Source: Heligmosomoides polygyrus polygyrus (taxonomy: Eukaryota; Nematoda; Chromadorea; Rhabditida; Heligmosomidae). From it: a stretch of 64,000 nucleotides of DNA. The notes beneath the pieces are model-generated. The model ran no database searches. It was not told where the DNA came from and was given only the letters and a program-made list of their open reading frames with translations. This document shows positions 11,649 to 25,300 of this stretch, piece by piece. The stretch is taken from assembly GCA_947396885.1 (NCBI GenBank), contig OX377202.1, positions 63,274,643 to 63,338,642 of the forward strand, read 5' to 3'. The stretch's first letter is position 1; each line of letters begins with the position of its first letter. The position numbers and the translations under genes were made by a program.

Positions 11649-12014
11649 CGTCTTCCTGAGTTCGTTGACGTAGCGGTCTACTTTCAGGACCGTAGCCCTG
11701 AGTTGTAGCGGCTGCCACAGTGAGCTCATAGACGGTAAATGGTTGCAGGCTGGTCACATTTGCCACCACATCACTAGCATTGAACAGCATGCTGTGCCAA
11801 ACGGGCGCCTTCGTAGTGACGACGTCGTCATCCGAAGCATCCTCGTAGCTCGAGCTCTTCGATGCAGAAGAAGTGTTCTCAGTGCTCACAACACGATATC
11901 GAATGCGATAGTGCACGACGGCGTCATCAATGACTTTTGCTGGAGCCCATCGGACAAGCAGGGCTGTCGGTGAGATGGCAGTGGCATTCAGGAGATGCGG
12001 AGGTCCGACTGGCG
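11649..12014 (-). CDS. ptp-3: ptp-3 exon, FN-III domain 4
   Basis: This 366-bp exon encodes a whole FN-III domain. It runs from APVGPPHLLNATAISPTALL through LLVRWAPAKV (core tryptophan) and FTVYELTVAA (core tyrosine) to YGPESRPLRQRTQEDG. A loop insertion of about 30 residues rich in Ser, Asp and Glu (TSSASKSSSYEDASDDD) separates the B/C strands from the rest, making the domain longer than a typical 90-100 residues. Several N-glycosylation sequons occur (LNAT, ENTS, FNAS, ANVT). The acceptor is ACTGTGCAG and the donor GTGAGA. It is the last exon recognised in the window, ending in phase 1. Confidence 0.92.
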
Positions 12015-15000
12015 CTGCACAGTGTACAATATCACGAACGACACAGACACAAGAAGCGAACACATGCGATGTGGTAGTGAAGGCTTACCAGACTGCATGG
12101 TGGTGGCCAATATCGGCTCGCAGAATTCGCCTTGCCCTCGTGCAGATGTGGCAGCTACTCTGAAAATAGTCAGAAATCGGCCAGCAGCGCTTTGCAAGAC
12201 AACGTATATAAAGTGGCAGAGAAGCTTCTGGAATTCGAGTCTCAATAAACAAAACGAGAACAAACACGCACTGAAACGCGTAGGTAGTGTCGGGCAGAAG
12301 ACCCATGACCATATGCTTCTCGTGCGGTGAGGTTAGCGTGAACTCCTTCTCCCCATCCGTGGAGTTGAACCAAACAACGTAGCCTAAACTCTCACATTGC
12401 TTGAGCATCCCAAGGAAAGGTTCAAAGGACATGCCTAAAGTGCTTTCGCTATGAAACTACGTCGCTAAAGGAAGTTCTGAAGCTAAAGACAAGTGTTCGA
12501 CTGGGGCGTTGCTTACGGCTTGTAAGAGTGGAGTGATTTATCCCTTAATTGTATCTTCGGTTGTGTAGTTGTGAAGCTCGATTTAGTCAATGCTTTATCG
12601 ACAACGTTTCGGGCTTTGAGCCCTTGTTCTGGTTGCAGCAGTGTTGCAGATTATATACAACATACAACAACATACAGGCATACAACTCATCACAGACCTG
12701 GGAACTGTGTGGTAGGATGGGGGGGGGGGGGACCAAGGGGATTCTGCTGCGCGGTTTGGCCGTCAATGCAGCGTTCTTTCTGATGCTTATGTACATTGGC
12801 GAATAGTGACCGCTCTCTCACATCTCCATGTCGCCATCGATGTCAGCCGGTCATTCTGGGTCACAAGTCACACATAACGGTTTCGCAGAGAACCAGGAAA
12901 GGGAGGAAATTTCTAGGTTTCGATTTTCCTTACCTAAATTGAACTTCAGTTAGTTACTGAAAGTGTTTTTTCATTTGAACTTTCGTTCGTGGTGAATCAT
13001 GTTTTAACGAAATTTAACGAAAATTTTCCGTTAAAAAATTCGTTAAGTAATTTAACGCCCAAAACTTTGTTGGCATCCCTGGTTCGGATCCGCTCGTTGT
13101 GACTCCGCTTTGCATGCTTAATAAAGTAGGGAAACTTGGGTTTAGTAGCAATATCATTGGATATCGCTGCTTCATTTCCATTTTTTTGTGAACCATAAAG
13201 TGGTGCTCGATACGTTGGGTTTTTTTTTTCAGAAAACTGCACAACAGGTGCAAACCTTCGATATTAAATACATTTTATGTGCCGACGATGCAAGAATCTA
13301 GATCATGCCATGGCTGTCGAATAGCGAAAAATTAAAAATAACCTGGAGCTTGACAAGGTTATGAAAACAAGTCATTGTCAACTGTTGGTAAGTAACTGTA
13401 GCACTCCAACTGGTTGGTCGCAGTCACTTATACCTTAAATTCCGTTTCCACTGCGGGATGTAGTGCGCGTCAATTCGACGCATAATTTGTCTTGACAGAA
13501 GCTCAAGCAGTTTTGCGCCTCAACGTTAGTTAAGATCGCTATACATATGACTACTGGTCGAATAATCTTTAGCAACGTTCCTTTGTTCAGCAACGGAATT
13601 AATAGATATAGCGGACTACAGGTCGCTGTCCTCTAAGACACGGACCGCCGGCGTAGAGGATCAAGCAAACCCCTAACTGCCAGGGGCCAAGCACCCATTC
13701 CTCATTCGGCTGAGACTGTTGGACTTGCACCTTGCAGGACTCGGACCATTTTCGTATTTCCGAGGTAGAGACGCTATTGTCCACATTCACTACTTCCGCT
13801 GCTCAGACCTACCGATGGGATTGTGTGGGTCAGACGTTTTGAGGACTTGTGGCATTTTGGATCACATCGTGACTGAACGGGCAGCTGTACTCCCAACACT
13901 AGCAAACTTCAGAAATGGTACTCAGATACCATCCTTTAATCGAAAATGGATACACGGAAGACTGATTAGTCGTGTTGGATTTACATTTCCACAAGGATGT
14001 TCTTAGTATGCGATCCTAGAAACGTCTTCCTCAAGGAGGATGACGTAAGCTGGACAAACCTCAGATGCTCCTCGAAGCGCTAGTTTTTGTTTCAGAGTTC
14101 AATGAGTGATCCTAGCCAGTCAAATCAACGGCTGAAGGTGAACTCCAATCCCAGGAAGCCTCATTAAAAAACTCTACATTGTACATACACATACATTACA
14201 AGCCTATGTGGATGAAATTTACACCACCGGTCAAAAGACTGATGTAATCTTTTTTATTTTTATTAGGTTGGAAAAAAGTCTTTTCATTTTTTTCAAAGAT
14301 TTATTACTTCACACCTTCAATGTCAAATCAATTGTGATAAACTCCGTTTTGCTCCACTACACTTCTCCAAAGATTGGGTACTTTCCTAATTCCTCTCGCT
14401 CAAAGGACTGCAGTTCTGGAGTCGTACCATTGCTGAATCCAATTTTTGAGGTCTTCATCCGTTTCAAAATATTTCTCTCCAATTTCTTGGTTGAGAGCAG
14501 GGAAGAGATGGTAGTCGGTAGGGGCGAGGTCAGGGCTATATGGTGGATGTGGATTGCCTCCTAACCCAGCTCCTTTATTGTTTCTGCCGTGAGTCTTGCA
14601 ACATGTGGTTTTGCACTGAGCGTCTGACAGGGCATGTGGAATCCATGCTCCAAATTTCCAGGTTTCAGATGGACTCCCACTATCCTATGAGACACTTCGA
14701 GCTTCTCTGCCAGAGGGCGTGTCGTCTGCCTGCTACGGCACGGAGAAGATGGAGTAGTTCAGTGTCGTCCAATTCAGTTGGCCTTCCTGACCTTGATTTG
14801 TCCTCGAGTGAATCATCTCCCTTTAAAAACGTTCCGAACCACTTTATATACCATTTTCAGGTCGAATTGGACACTTTTCAAACCAAATTGGACATTTTTC
14901 AAATCGAATTGGACACTTTTCACGTCAAATTGGACACTCTTCTAAGCTCGCCTAAGACTTTTTAAATCAAAGAGAACTTTCCGAATTGCAACAGCCTCTA

Positions 15001-16258
15001 TACAGGTTGAACTACAAACTCAATGAAATGGCTAAAAAAGAACTTTTGTTCAACGAAAATTTAGAATAACCTTTTTTGATTTTCTTTTAAACTTTAGCTG
15101 CGCGATCGAGCATAATAATTTTATAAAATTTTTACTTTTGGAGAAAAAATAACAACTTGTATTTTATTTTAAAGCGCAGCAAAACAGCAACCATACAGTG
15201 TACCGAAAGACCGGATTGCGGCATGCACTCGAAAACCTCGTCGCGATTTTTATTTGATTGATAGTGTAAATGCTGTTTACATGGAATTACAAGGTATACG
15301 CGTTCTTAACAATTGATTTTCAAATCAACTATAATTATAAATATAATCAGCATACACATAGTATAAATCTACGAAAGCAGTATTCTTCTTTTCCATTTCA
15401 AGTAGGTAAAAGAATGTAACACAAAGTGAATAAATACATCAAACACTAAAAGGTTGTCCCGCGTAGATTTACATTATGTATATGTTGATTATGTTTATAT
15501 GTTGATTTATGCATACCTGTAGACAATGCAACAATTACAATTGTAAAGAACGCGCATAGTGCCAAGAGATGAGATTACGCCATGCACTCGCCCAAGACGA
15601 TTGATTGATATTGTGAATGCTGCTTACATGAAACATCAAGGTGGGGCATCAAGCATTATATTTCCACGAAGAACTAGAATTTTATAAAACTTCAAATAAA
15701 GTGTTCACTGGGAAATTGGGTAAGAAATTAAAGGTTTAAAGAAAACATACTGAAATTCTCCTCGAACAAAAAAAAACTGTAGACAATGCAACAAGTACAA
15801 TTGTTAAGAACGCGCATACCTCGTAATTCCATGTAGACAGCATTTACACTATCAATCAATTAAAAATCGCGACGAGCTTTTCGAGTGCATGGCGCAATCC
15901 GGTCTTTTAGTGCTCTTTATGGTTGCTGCTTTGCTGCGCTTCAAAACAAAATACAATTTGTTATTTTTTATCCAAAAGTAAAAATTTTATAAAATTATTA
16001 CGATCGATCGCGCAGCTAAAGTTTAAAAAAATCAAAAAAGGTCATTATAAATTTTCTTTGAACAAAAATTCTTTTCTAGCCATTTCATTGAGTCTGTAGT
16101 TCAACCTGTATAGAGGCTGTTGCAATTCGGAAAGTTCTCTTTGACTTAAAAAGTCTTAGGCGAGCTTAGAAGAGTGTCCAAGTTGACGTGAAAAGTGCGC
16201 AAATTGATTTGAAAAGTGTCCAATTTGGTTTGAAAAGTATCCAATTCGAACTGAAAAT

Positions 16259-16305
<47 letters not shown>

Positions 16306-19300
16306 AGTTGATTTGGTCGGCTGAAAAAGTGTGATAGGATAGTGAAATCAGCAATCAATGGCGGCTAGTGTGTTTACAAGGAGAACGGTAAAAAAACTTT
16401 TCGAAGTGTGAAGAGACTTTTTTCCAACCTAATACAAACAATGCATACCCATGGCTGACATACCAACTCTCCCATTGCGCTTGGGCGCGATGATCTGGTT
16501 TGGAAATAACCCAATCCTCTGTTCTACAAAAGGAATAATAACTGATTTGTAGGCGGACGGTGATTTTGATTGATGAGGTGGTTAACGTTCACTACGGAAC
16601 TATCTAGTGTTGAACAGTCGTCGTTTCCATTTACGCCTTCTGGTCCGAAATAAGGGGAAAACTGAACGGAGCGCGAGGGATGAAATCGGTCGAAAACCTG
16701 ATGGTGAGTTCCGAGCACGAAATCAGAAACTGCGCAAATCCCGGTCACCATAAACGAAATATCGAACGAAGGACAAGAGAACTGAAGACCTAAGGAGCTC
16801 ACCACTGATGGACCTATGTAAATAACCTTACTATGCCATCCCTTAACTGAAGTTTCCTTAAATGATGTTAATGATTTGAGTACAGCTTCATTAACCTGCA
16901 CCCAGACAGCAGCGCAGTACTCGTGAAGGAGGTTCGATCTTTACGGGTTTCCTTTTGTAGACTGCGATGAACAGGGCTAATATTGTTTGAGAATAAGCGG
17001 TGCTCCAAGAAGCGCTTTCTACCGCTGTCTTTGTAAACATCACCCAAAATTTCAGCAAGTCACCTGTGACCGGAAGCGAGAACAGCGGTTTTTCCCACGT
17101 GAGCTGCACTCGGCGCGAGTCAAGCGGTTTGGCGGCGAGCGAGACCGGCTGTCCGGGAACTGTAAGAAGCGGGAGTTGATTTAGGCCTTGCAAGACATCA
17201 CGCACAACATATAAGGGAAGAAAGTGGCTGTCACCCTTCCGACTGCCTGCACCATGAGTGGTTCCAATTTTGCTCACGACTAACTATAAGCGTTGAGGCC
17301 GGTTATCCGGAATGCGAGACTCACTTCCAGGCTTAGTTGTCACAGTCACCAGCGAGCTCATATCACTGGTGCCTTTTACATTGCGAGCCTGCACGACGAT
17401 GAAATAGCGAGCTTCCGTCTCCAAACCATATAGTGTCCCCATCAGCTCGTCTGACTTCGTTTCGTGCTTAAATGCTTCTGATTACAGTAATCCTTCCAAT
17501 AATAGTGCGCAAGCATACCATTTCCCAAAGCGACACTGGTGTATTCCGATCCTTGGTCGTGTAAAAGATCCGGTAGTTGGTAATGATACCGTTCGGTTTT
17601 TCACACGGATTCCACTTGACGAGCACAGAATCGCGACTCAGGCTTCTTGCTTGGACCTGTAACAAAAGGTGGGTGCAGGTTCAACGAGCGGCTTTTCGAA
17701 GCATGCCTTTCCACCGAGGCCACCCTGCTGTTTTTTTTTTGGTGAGGAAGTAGCAGTCCTAATACTTTTAGGGTAAATATTGGCCAAAAGGAATGGAGCA
17801 AAGTGTGCAGCGATTCGAAAGCCATGAAGACAACGGGACACCTCAAGTTTACCACAGGCGATTTACGGTCGAACAGTAGCTTTCATTTTTCATTCCACTT
17901 TGTGATCAATCGAAGTCTCGGGAAAGTGTTATTTTGTGTCAGCAATCGTTTTAGGGAGCCGATAAGAGCTGAGAGAAGCAGATAACTGGAGGCAGGTGCA
18001 CCGATGAGAGGAATCACTATGTTGCTGTTGGAAGGCTGGACAGCGGGAACGCCGTCTAGTTCAGTAATTCAGAAGTTTTCGAGTTCGACTGGGCTGCTAA
18101 AATGTGAGTTCCAAGTAGAGAAAACGAAACAAACTGAGGGTATTATAGCACCGTTTGTGATGATATGCCTAGGCCCCACTCGTTGATGAACTTAATCTGA
18201 CTATGTATTTGACCCTTGCAAGGCATCTTAGGTGGATTCTTATATGGATGAAACGGCTGGGTATCTGGAGCTTATCTGGATTGAATGTATGTGAAGAGAT
18301 TTCGAACTACTACTGGTCGAGATCGCCTCTTGTTCCCATAAACTAAGCTCACAGTATCTTTAGAGCAAAGACCTGTTGGGGAGTCCGCAATTTTTTCAAG
18401 GCAAAATGCAATGTATCTATATCACGTATCATGTATCTATCTATCTAATATCACGTATCTCTTCCACCTGAAGCCTTCAGCGGGCAGGTCTCTGAGTATT
18501 ATTGTTTCATGTCTCCTATACGTATTTTCTCCATGGGAAAACGAAGAACTTCTGACCACCTCCAAGTCAGGAAGAAGGTGCTCTTCCGGTCAGTTCTACT
18601 TCTACAATAGCGCTCCGGTCGATCTGCTAGCGAGAGGCCCAGCGTTTTCAGCAGTAGACAGTGAATGACCATGTCCACACTCGGACGACGTGCTTCAATT
18701 GGTACCGGAGGTTCAACAATGGCGATGAGAGGCGCTTGAAGAACTTCTTCGTACCGGGCTACCACGCACGCAGAAAAAGGGCTCACAATCGAGTACTGCC
18801 ATGCTCGACCTGGTCATACAGATGGTAAGCTTGCAGGGATTACACTATAGAAGATCCACTGGACGCTTTGGCTGATCTGGACAAGAAGAGGCGTCGGTCG
18901 ATGTGCGCGTTTCTCTCCTCGGCCGTCGTCGTACGTTTGCATGGGTCGACTCCGTTCTCACCGCGGACGAAAAGCATTTCCTCTACGACAACACCGTGCG
19001 CCGCAAGCGCATGACTGACTTCTACGCGCTTCTGAAACCACGTCCGAAACATCCTGATCACGACAAAAATAAGTTTCTTGTGGTAGAACGGCAGTGGCCC
19101 GGTCTTCTGGAAATCGGTTTCAACCGGTTCTGCGGTGGACTCGGTCAAGCTCCGCACTGGAGAAGATGACTGAAATCCTGCGCAAACGCCGGCCCAGAAG
19201 GAGAAAATTCTCATGGATAACGCCAGGAACACTCGGAAAAGTAGGAAGAGCTCGCAGAACTCAAGAACAAGAGCACATTCACCATGCTTACCCGGGCTCG

Positions 19301-22300
19301 CGCTCAATGACTATAATGCTTTCCGGTGACTTCAGTCTTTTTCCTCCGGAACAAAATTCAGTAATCGGAAGGAGGTCAAAAGCTCAGTCAATAATTTCAT
19401 GCTGTCCAAGTCTTCTGGGTTCTTCGATCACGGAATTCGGTCTCTTCCGGAGGAGAATATGTGATACATCATAATGGCGAACATTTTGGTGAATGATATC
19501 GGTTGATAAGATTGTCAAAAAAGACTCACCACGATATTTGTCTAAAAACGTTTCGGACAAGCTAATAGCAGATAGAAACAGAATGCGCAGCGCACCCCAA
19601 AAACGTAGCGCGTACCACCAAATACCTTCATCATTCATAGAGAGCCCGCTTTTAATTTTTTGCTCATTTTTCAAGTCGTTGAGAGAATGACTGCGCACGA
19701 ATTACGTGAATAAATAGGAAGGGAGAAGAACTCCAAGACAAACGTCGAGCGCAAGTGTAAGAGCAAGCTCATAAGTTTCGAAAAGCCGTTTGCAGAACGG
19801 TCGCGTAAATAGGTCGGTCGCTCACCCCGGAAAAGGCTTAACAGAACATTACATACTCTTTTTCTAGCGGCTATTTCAATTTCGACTTCTAAGCTCAGCA
19901 GAACACGCGTTTTGGTCCATCTTCATTGTATCACAGGGATTCGAAGTGTTGAAACGTTGAACACCAATGCGCAGTGCGCCGATTTGAATGCTCTCTAGTA
20001 GTCCAACTCGCAGCACACGCCTACCTTCGCTGGAGGTGATCCTGGAGGGGCGGCCTCAGTTTGTGTCTCTTTGGGGATAGAGGGCGGACCTTCTCCGAAG
20101 TCTCCCACAGTCGCTATCACGAATTCGTATTGCTTAAAAAATAAAAAAATGCCCACGTCCAAGGGCATCTGAATGGGTATTAAACACCTGAAAGGGTTCC
20201 AGTTTATCGACTGTTGTGCTCGTTAGCAGCGGGTCCACTTTCCACTTCTTCACAGCGTTCGAGTCTGCATACCTGTGAGAACCACGTACATATGTAAAAG
20301 AGTTGAAGACAAAAATAAAGTGCCGAAACAACGAGGAGTCCTTGAGCAACGTTTGAAACAGGTGAACAACGTTAAAAGACCATGCAACGGTCGTCACAAC
20401 ACTGCAAACGTACCCTGTGGAGAAGCCTCCAGCACGGGATTGGGACCTCAAAATGACACGTTAGAATTCCACGCACGGTAAAGAAACGTTATAACTAGAT
20501 CAAGTCCATGCACACTGCAGACACAGCAGTCTGACGCAGAGTCCATGCAACCACTAAGAAGTTAAAACAAAAACGAAAAAGACACTGTGGGGCGAACACA
20601 TAGCGAACGAACTTCTGCCTGTACTTGATCAGGTATTCAATTGCGGGCTCTGCTAACGTTGGAGCCTCCCAAGTCAGAGTGACGCTATCACTGCTCACAG
20701 ACGAGACTTCAAAGTGACGAGGCGGTGGAGGGAGAGCTGCGAGGATCAGTCATTGAGAAAAGGCAGAAGAAAATCTGTGGAGGCTTTCCATGAAGTGTAC
20801 CTTTCACTTCGACCAGTGTTGTCGCCTCAATGTTTCCAAGTTTGCTGACTGCCACGCAAGTGAAATTCTCGGATTGCTCCACGTTCGTCAGAGTGAGCAC
20901 GTTCTTTCCTATGGGAGCCATTGCAGGGTCGCTTAGCACAACTGGAAAAAAACACCAGAATGATAAGCACTGAATAGCCAATTCTCTCTAATAGCGTTGC
21001 TCACCTTGTCCAAATTCAAACGCAAAGCTTTTTTATTCTTAATTTTTCTTCGTACTAGCAGAAAAATTGTATACACAATGAAATGGTGTGTAGTGCAGAC
21101 TGGTAGAGTTGCTCGCCGAGAAGCTGATGCCCGGTGTTGATGTGGTGGTTTAATAAGAGAACAGTTGTAAAAAGTGAAAGGCAAAGTATGTATATTTCTG
21201 TGGAATCTATCAGAAACAGAACTGCTATAGTAAAATACATTGATTGCCATTTTGCCGGGGATTTTCATCCTGCGAGAAAAAGCCTTCAGTAAACCTATGT
21301 TTATGATGAGAGTAATAGGAACATCTCTACACCTATAGGCTTGAAGGACCTTGGAAATCTGCAGTTTTCCAGCGGTGTGTGCACAGCGTCAACCAGATTC
21401 ATCGAAAATGACCTCCGCTCTTGATCACACGCCTTAGCTGGAAAGGAGAGATTCCTCACTTTCGAACACCTCTGGACAGCGTACAAGATTATCAACGCTT
21501 CTTATAGTTTCAGGTGGAACAATACTACATGATTTCATTTCAGGGCACGAAGCGGCACCACGTCGAAGTGGCCGTCTGCTGCACTTATGAGCCCCTTCGG
21601 GCACAGTAAGTACTCCCCTCCTGTGCCCTCACACAAAGTCCGTGGAAACAGATCTCTACCCTCTCTTGCTGCTCTTGCAGAGGCAGTCAAGGGTGCACGA
21701 CAGGTAGTCAGATATGTCCACGCACAGTTGATGATGTGAAAACACACGTTTCTGCTGTTAGCTATAATTATGATTAGACCAGCAAGCGTTACAGCTAGAA
21801 TTCAAAACGGGGACACATCCAATGTCATTATTCTTCTGTTTCTAATTTTCTATTATTCTGTGATAAAATTGTATAGTTGGTTGAAAACGGCGAAGGTGAA
21901 AGCGCAGAAATGAGGGTCGACTAATTTTAGAGGGTCCAAACTTCCGAAAGGGTTTATTTCACTTAACAAACCTCTAAGTCGAAAAGGGTCAGAGCAAAGC
22001 AAGAAATACATTCATTAGGAGTGGTTACTAAAGACTAGATCAATGTGCACACGACCACACGGTTTTTTCCGCTCTATAAACGGTTGCAGGATAATACAAT
22101 AGAATAAGCGTCGTCTCTAAAAAGCATATTAAAGTCAGAAGCTGCTGCGCACTTACCGTCATCACTTTTCTTCCAGAATACTCTTGGCATGGGAAATCCG
22201 ACTGCGACACAGGTCAGGTTCACACTTCCACCGGCACCGACTCGATAGATTCTTTCCAGTTTGTAGGAGAAGTATGGCGGGACGCGTCGAACTGAAATGG

Positions 22301-25300
22301 TGCAGCGATCAACCTCAGACCTGCTCGATGCAAAATGTGAAGCCCAAGCTATTTCTCGGTGACGGCACAAACCGATGTCACCACGCGTGATGTTTTCGTT
22401 TGCAGCTTCGACGGCAAACAGATGCAGCGGCAGTGTGTTGCCAAGGAATGCATTTGCATGCCCGAACAGCAGGCTCAGAAGCACAACGCTCATTGTGGAG
22501 GATTACCAGTAGGTCATCTAAAATCCAACCGCGTTCAGACGGCCGAAACGGTTCGCAAAGTAGATCTGCCGCGGAGGATTCAAGACCGGTTCGAGGCCTG
22601 ATGATGGGACATCTGCTCGGCATGACCGCTATTTGACAGCCAAGAACACAGATATGGCCGAGCTGCTACAGATGGGACGAAAGCGAACGCGGATGAGGAC
22701 GTCGCGACTGAAACCTCACGGCTGGATCACATCCTAATTTCTGCTCGGCTGAGAACATCATTGCGGAGGACTGGATTCTCTCGCAGTGCAATTGTAATTC
22801 GTAATGGTAAAAATTTGAACTGATTTTAGCATCGGAATGACACTCAAACTCCCCTTTTACGTGTCACCGCGTTACTGTAAGCTATGTTGAATGGGGAAGT
22901 TCTCACTCTAGCCAGTACAGTGAAGAAGCGAGTTAAAGCCGAGCTGATATACAAGCTAGTTTGCCTTGCTAGATAAGCGTGGTAGGGAACTACTGAACCC
23001 AAAGAGTTAAGAGGCGTTGTTGGTATATTCACGAAACCGAGCGCAAGGTGGCATTGCTCGTGCATGTTTGGAGCTTTCTGATACTGCTCACGTAAAAGAT
23101 TCAAAAGGCATTGCGAGAGGAGAAAATTTGGTAGATACCTCCCAGACCAGGCTTTTCTATTCGTACCGCTGGTCTATTAAATGCTGCAGTGTTAGTGAGC
23201 TGAAACTAAGCACGGACAACTGAGGGCAATTTGTAGATACCTCCCAAAAAGCGAAAGGAACTTCAACAGAGACGGGACAATACTCGACACTCGACAGATT
23301 TGGCGTGACAGTGAGTTCTACGAAAAGTTTTCTATAGCGCTTTCAATATTCTCTTTTCTTTTCTAGCTATAGCGTGAAAAACCTGTAGACACTTAGGGGT
23401 AATGGGACAATGTTTAATGTAGCGTGCATCGTCAAACTGAAAGATCGGAAGGAAGGATAATAACTGAGCTTGTTCAATAGCACGCTGAACAAATATAAAT
23501 TTCCAAAAATCTGGGCATAGCAGGACCAAAGTGAGTAAGGACACTTTAATTTATGGTTAGAACGGCCCCTGCAAAGTAGCAAAGAAAGGGAAGAGGGATG
23601 AAAATAAGGGAGGACAAGTAGTAATAAATGTGATTAAAAGATAATTGCTCGAAAAGAAGCACTGAGACGCTCTACTAAAACACGTGTGAAACTGTGGAAC
23701 GCTTACTGATTTTTACATGAGCGGTTACAACACAAACTTATTTCATGATCTCACTCCACAGATTATCTACAGCTGGAGAACTCGAAAATCAAGGAAGTGA
23801 AAAAGTTGTTTTTCCACCGTCCATGAGGTAAGCAAAAAATGACCTGGGGATGTGGGCACCCCATGCATCCCGCTTCTCTCTCCTTGGAGCTCAGACACGG
23901 AGACAGTATTTATTTATTTGTACATGGATAGCCACGTAGGTAAGAATAAACAAACATAACAGAAACTAAAATAGTTACAAACCAACAAAGGCATAGTAAA
24001 TGAAGTCACAGGCTTTAATCCTACAAACAAGCACAGAAATCAACAAGTCTAGAAAGGCAGTAAACAATTAGGAATCCTCTTGGAAATACCGCTCAACTTG
24101 TGTTCTGAATTGCCTTATAGTGCTAGGTAAAGTAATATTCTTAGAGAACTTCAAGAATTCACTGCCAGCACGATTAGTGAAAAAAGCTGCTCTGGTATTA
24201 CATTTTGCTCTTTTTTCCACTGTCCACCTCTAGCGTTAGATGGAGAGACAGAGTAAAATTCCCAGAGTAAAGGTTATTCATACCACTCACCATCTTGTAA
24301 ATCATGATTAAGTCGTTTCTTTTTCTGCGAAGCGAAAGCGTATGCAGACTAAAGATGCTGTTCCGAGTGGATGCTGAAGGGATGATGGTGTAATCAAACG
24401 CATGAAGTCTTATTCAGAGCTTTCTTGTGAAGCTATTTTGAACAGATTCTAGCCTATTGATTTCTTTTTTGCACTTTGGACTGAATACATTCGTGCCGCA
24501 CTCTAATATCGGCCTGACATATGTCTTACAAGTGCTCCGTCACGCCTATCGGCGTGCCTCGCACTTGCGCGCTTCGCGCGATGTTGCAGTATCACTAAGC
24601 TAAGGACAGTCACATCAAGCTTGCTGCTCTACTTGTATAGCTTTCTTCCCTACTTAGGAGTACAAAAGGCTCGCAGCACGTACAGTATATAGTATGATAG
24701 GGCGATCTATTGGTCCCTCATTACTGTTCTACCCTTAGTGATACGGTCTTCCATTACTGGTACTGGTTCCCCTCAATGATCCCGCTTAGCGGATGACGTC
24801 TTCGGTACGTCTACCTGAATCCCCAAACACGTTGAGAGACGTCTTCGGCAGTCTTTTGAGGCTCGGGCCAAGGGTGTGGGTTAATTTTTTTACGGTAAAT
24901 TTTTAACGACCATTTTTTAACGAAAAATGTTTGCGTTAAAATCGGTAAGTTCGGTAAATTCGTCAAATAAAATTACCTTACTGCAGTCAATTTAGCAGCA
25001 TTTTAATATGTGAAAAGCCAGATTTCTTTCATTATTGATTTTTCTGAGCCCTTCTACATGGCAATTATAAGACTTTTTCAACAGTTTGATTTCTCCGGGC
25101 GATTTTGCTCATGAAATGACTCAGCAACGAAGATGTCCAATCATGGAACTCTGTGAGAAAAATGAATCACCTCAAACCTTCAGTCATTTCCGTGGGAAAA
25201 TCCCAATAAGGAGACGAACTATGGGAAAACTTGAGTGAAATGGCTCACTCCGAACATTTACAGTCACATTATAACTAAAACGGTTACCAAACAATCAGAT

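Larger units (their letters stand above)
12384..14262. other. ptp-3 intron, mostly unassigned
   Basis: Lower part of the FN3 intron. It holds a hairpin-GAAAC motif at 12,599-12,633, a G/C homopolymer near 12,720 and a TTAACG-rich palindromic stretch at 13,005-13,090. Nothing else is recognised. Confidence 0.5.
14263..16432 (-). mobile_element. mariner element, internally deleted, carrying a nested foldback
   Basis: Terminal inverted repeats TTAGGTTGGAAAAAAGTC (14,263) and its complement (ending 16,432) are flanked on both sides by the TA duplication used by Tc1/mariner elements. Between them are parts of a mariner transposase on the minus strand, plus a 1.4-kb foldback element. It lies in the ptp-3 intron between the first and second FN3 exons. 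The family resembles the mariners known from hookworms, but the exact family is not proven. Confidence 0.9.

Noticed and set aside
18840..19307. 155-codon minus-strand ORF
   Set aside because: It is the antisense shadow of the plus-strand mariner transposase relic.
19541..19565. CGTTTCGGACAAGC as a hairpin-GAAAC motif on the minus strand
   Set aside because: No stem-loop precedes GAAAC.
22360..22640. Overlapping ORFs on both strands beside the Ig3 exon
   Set aside because: Mutual shadows in a mixed-composition stretch, with no domain; only 22,157-22,291 is supported as exon.
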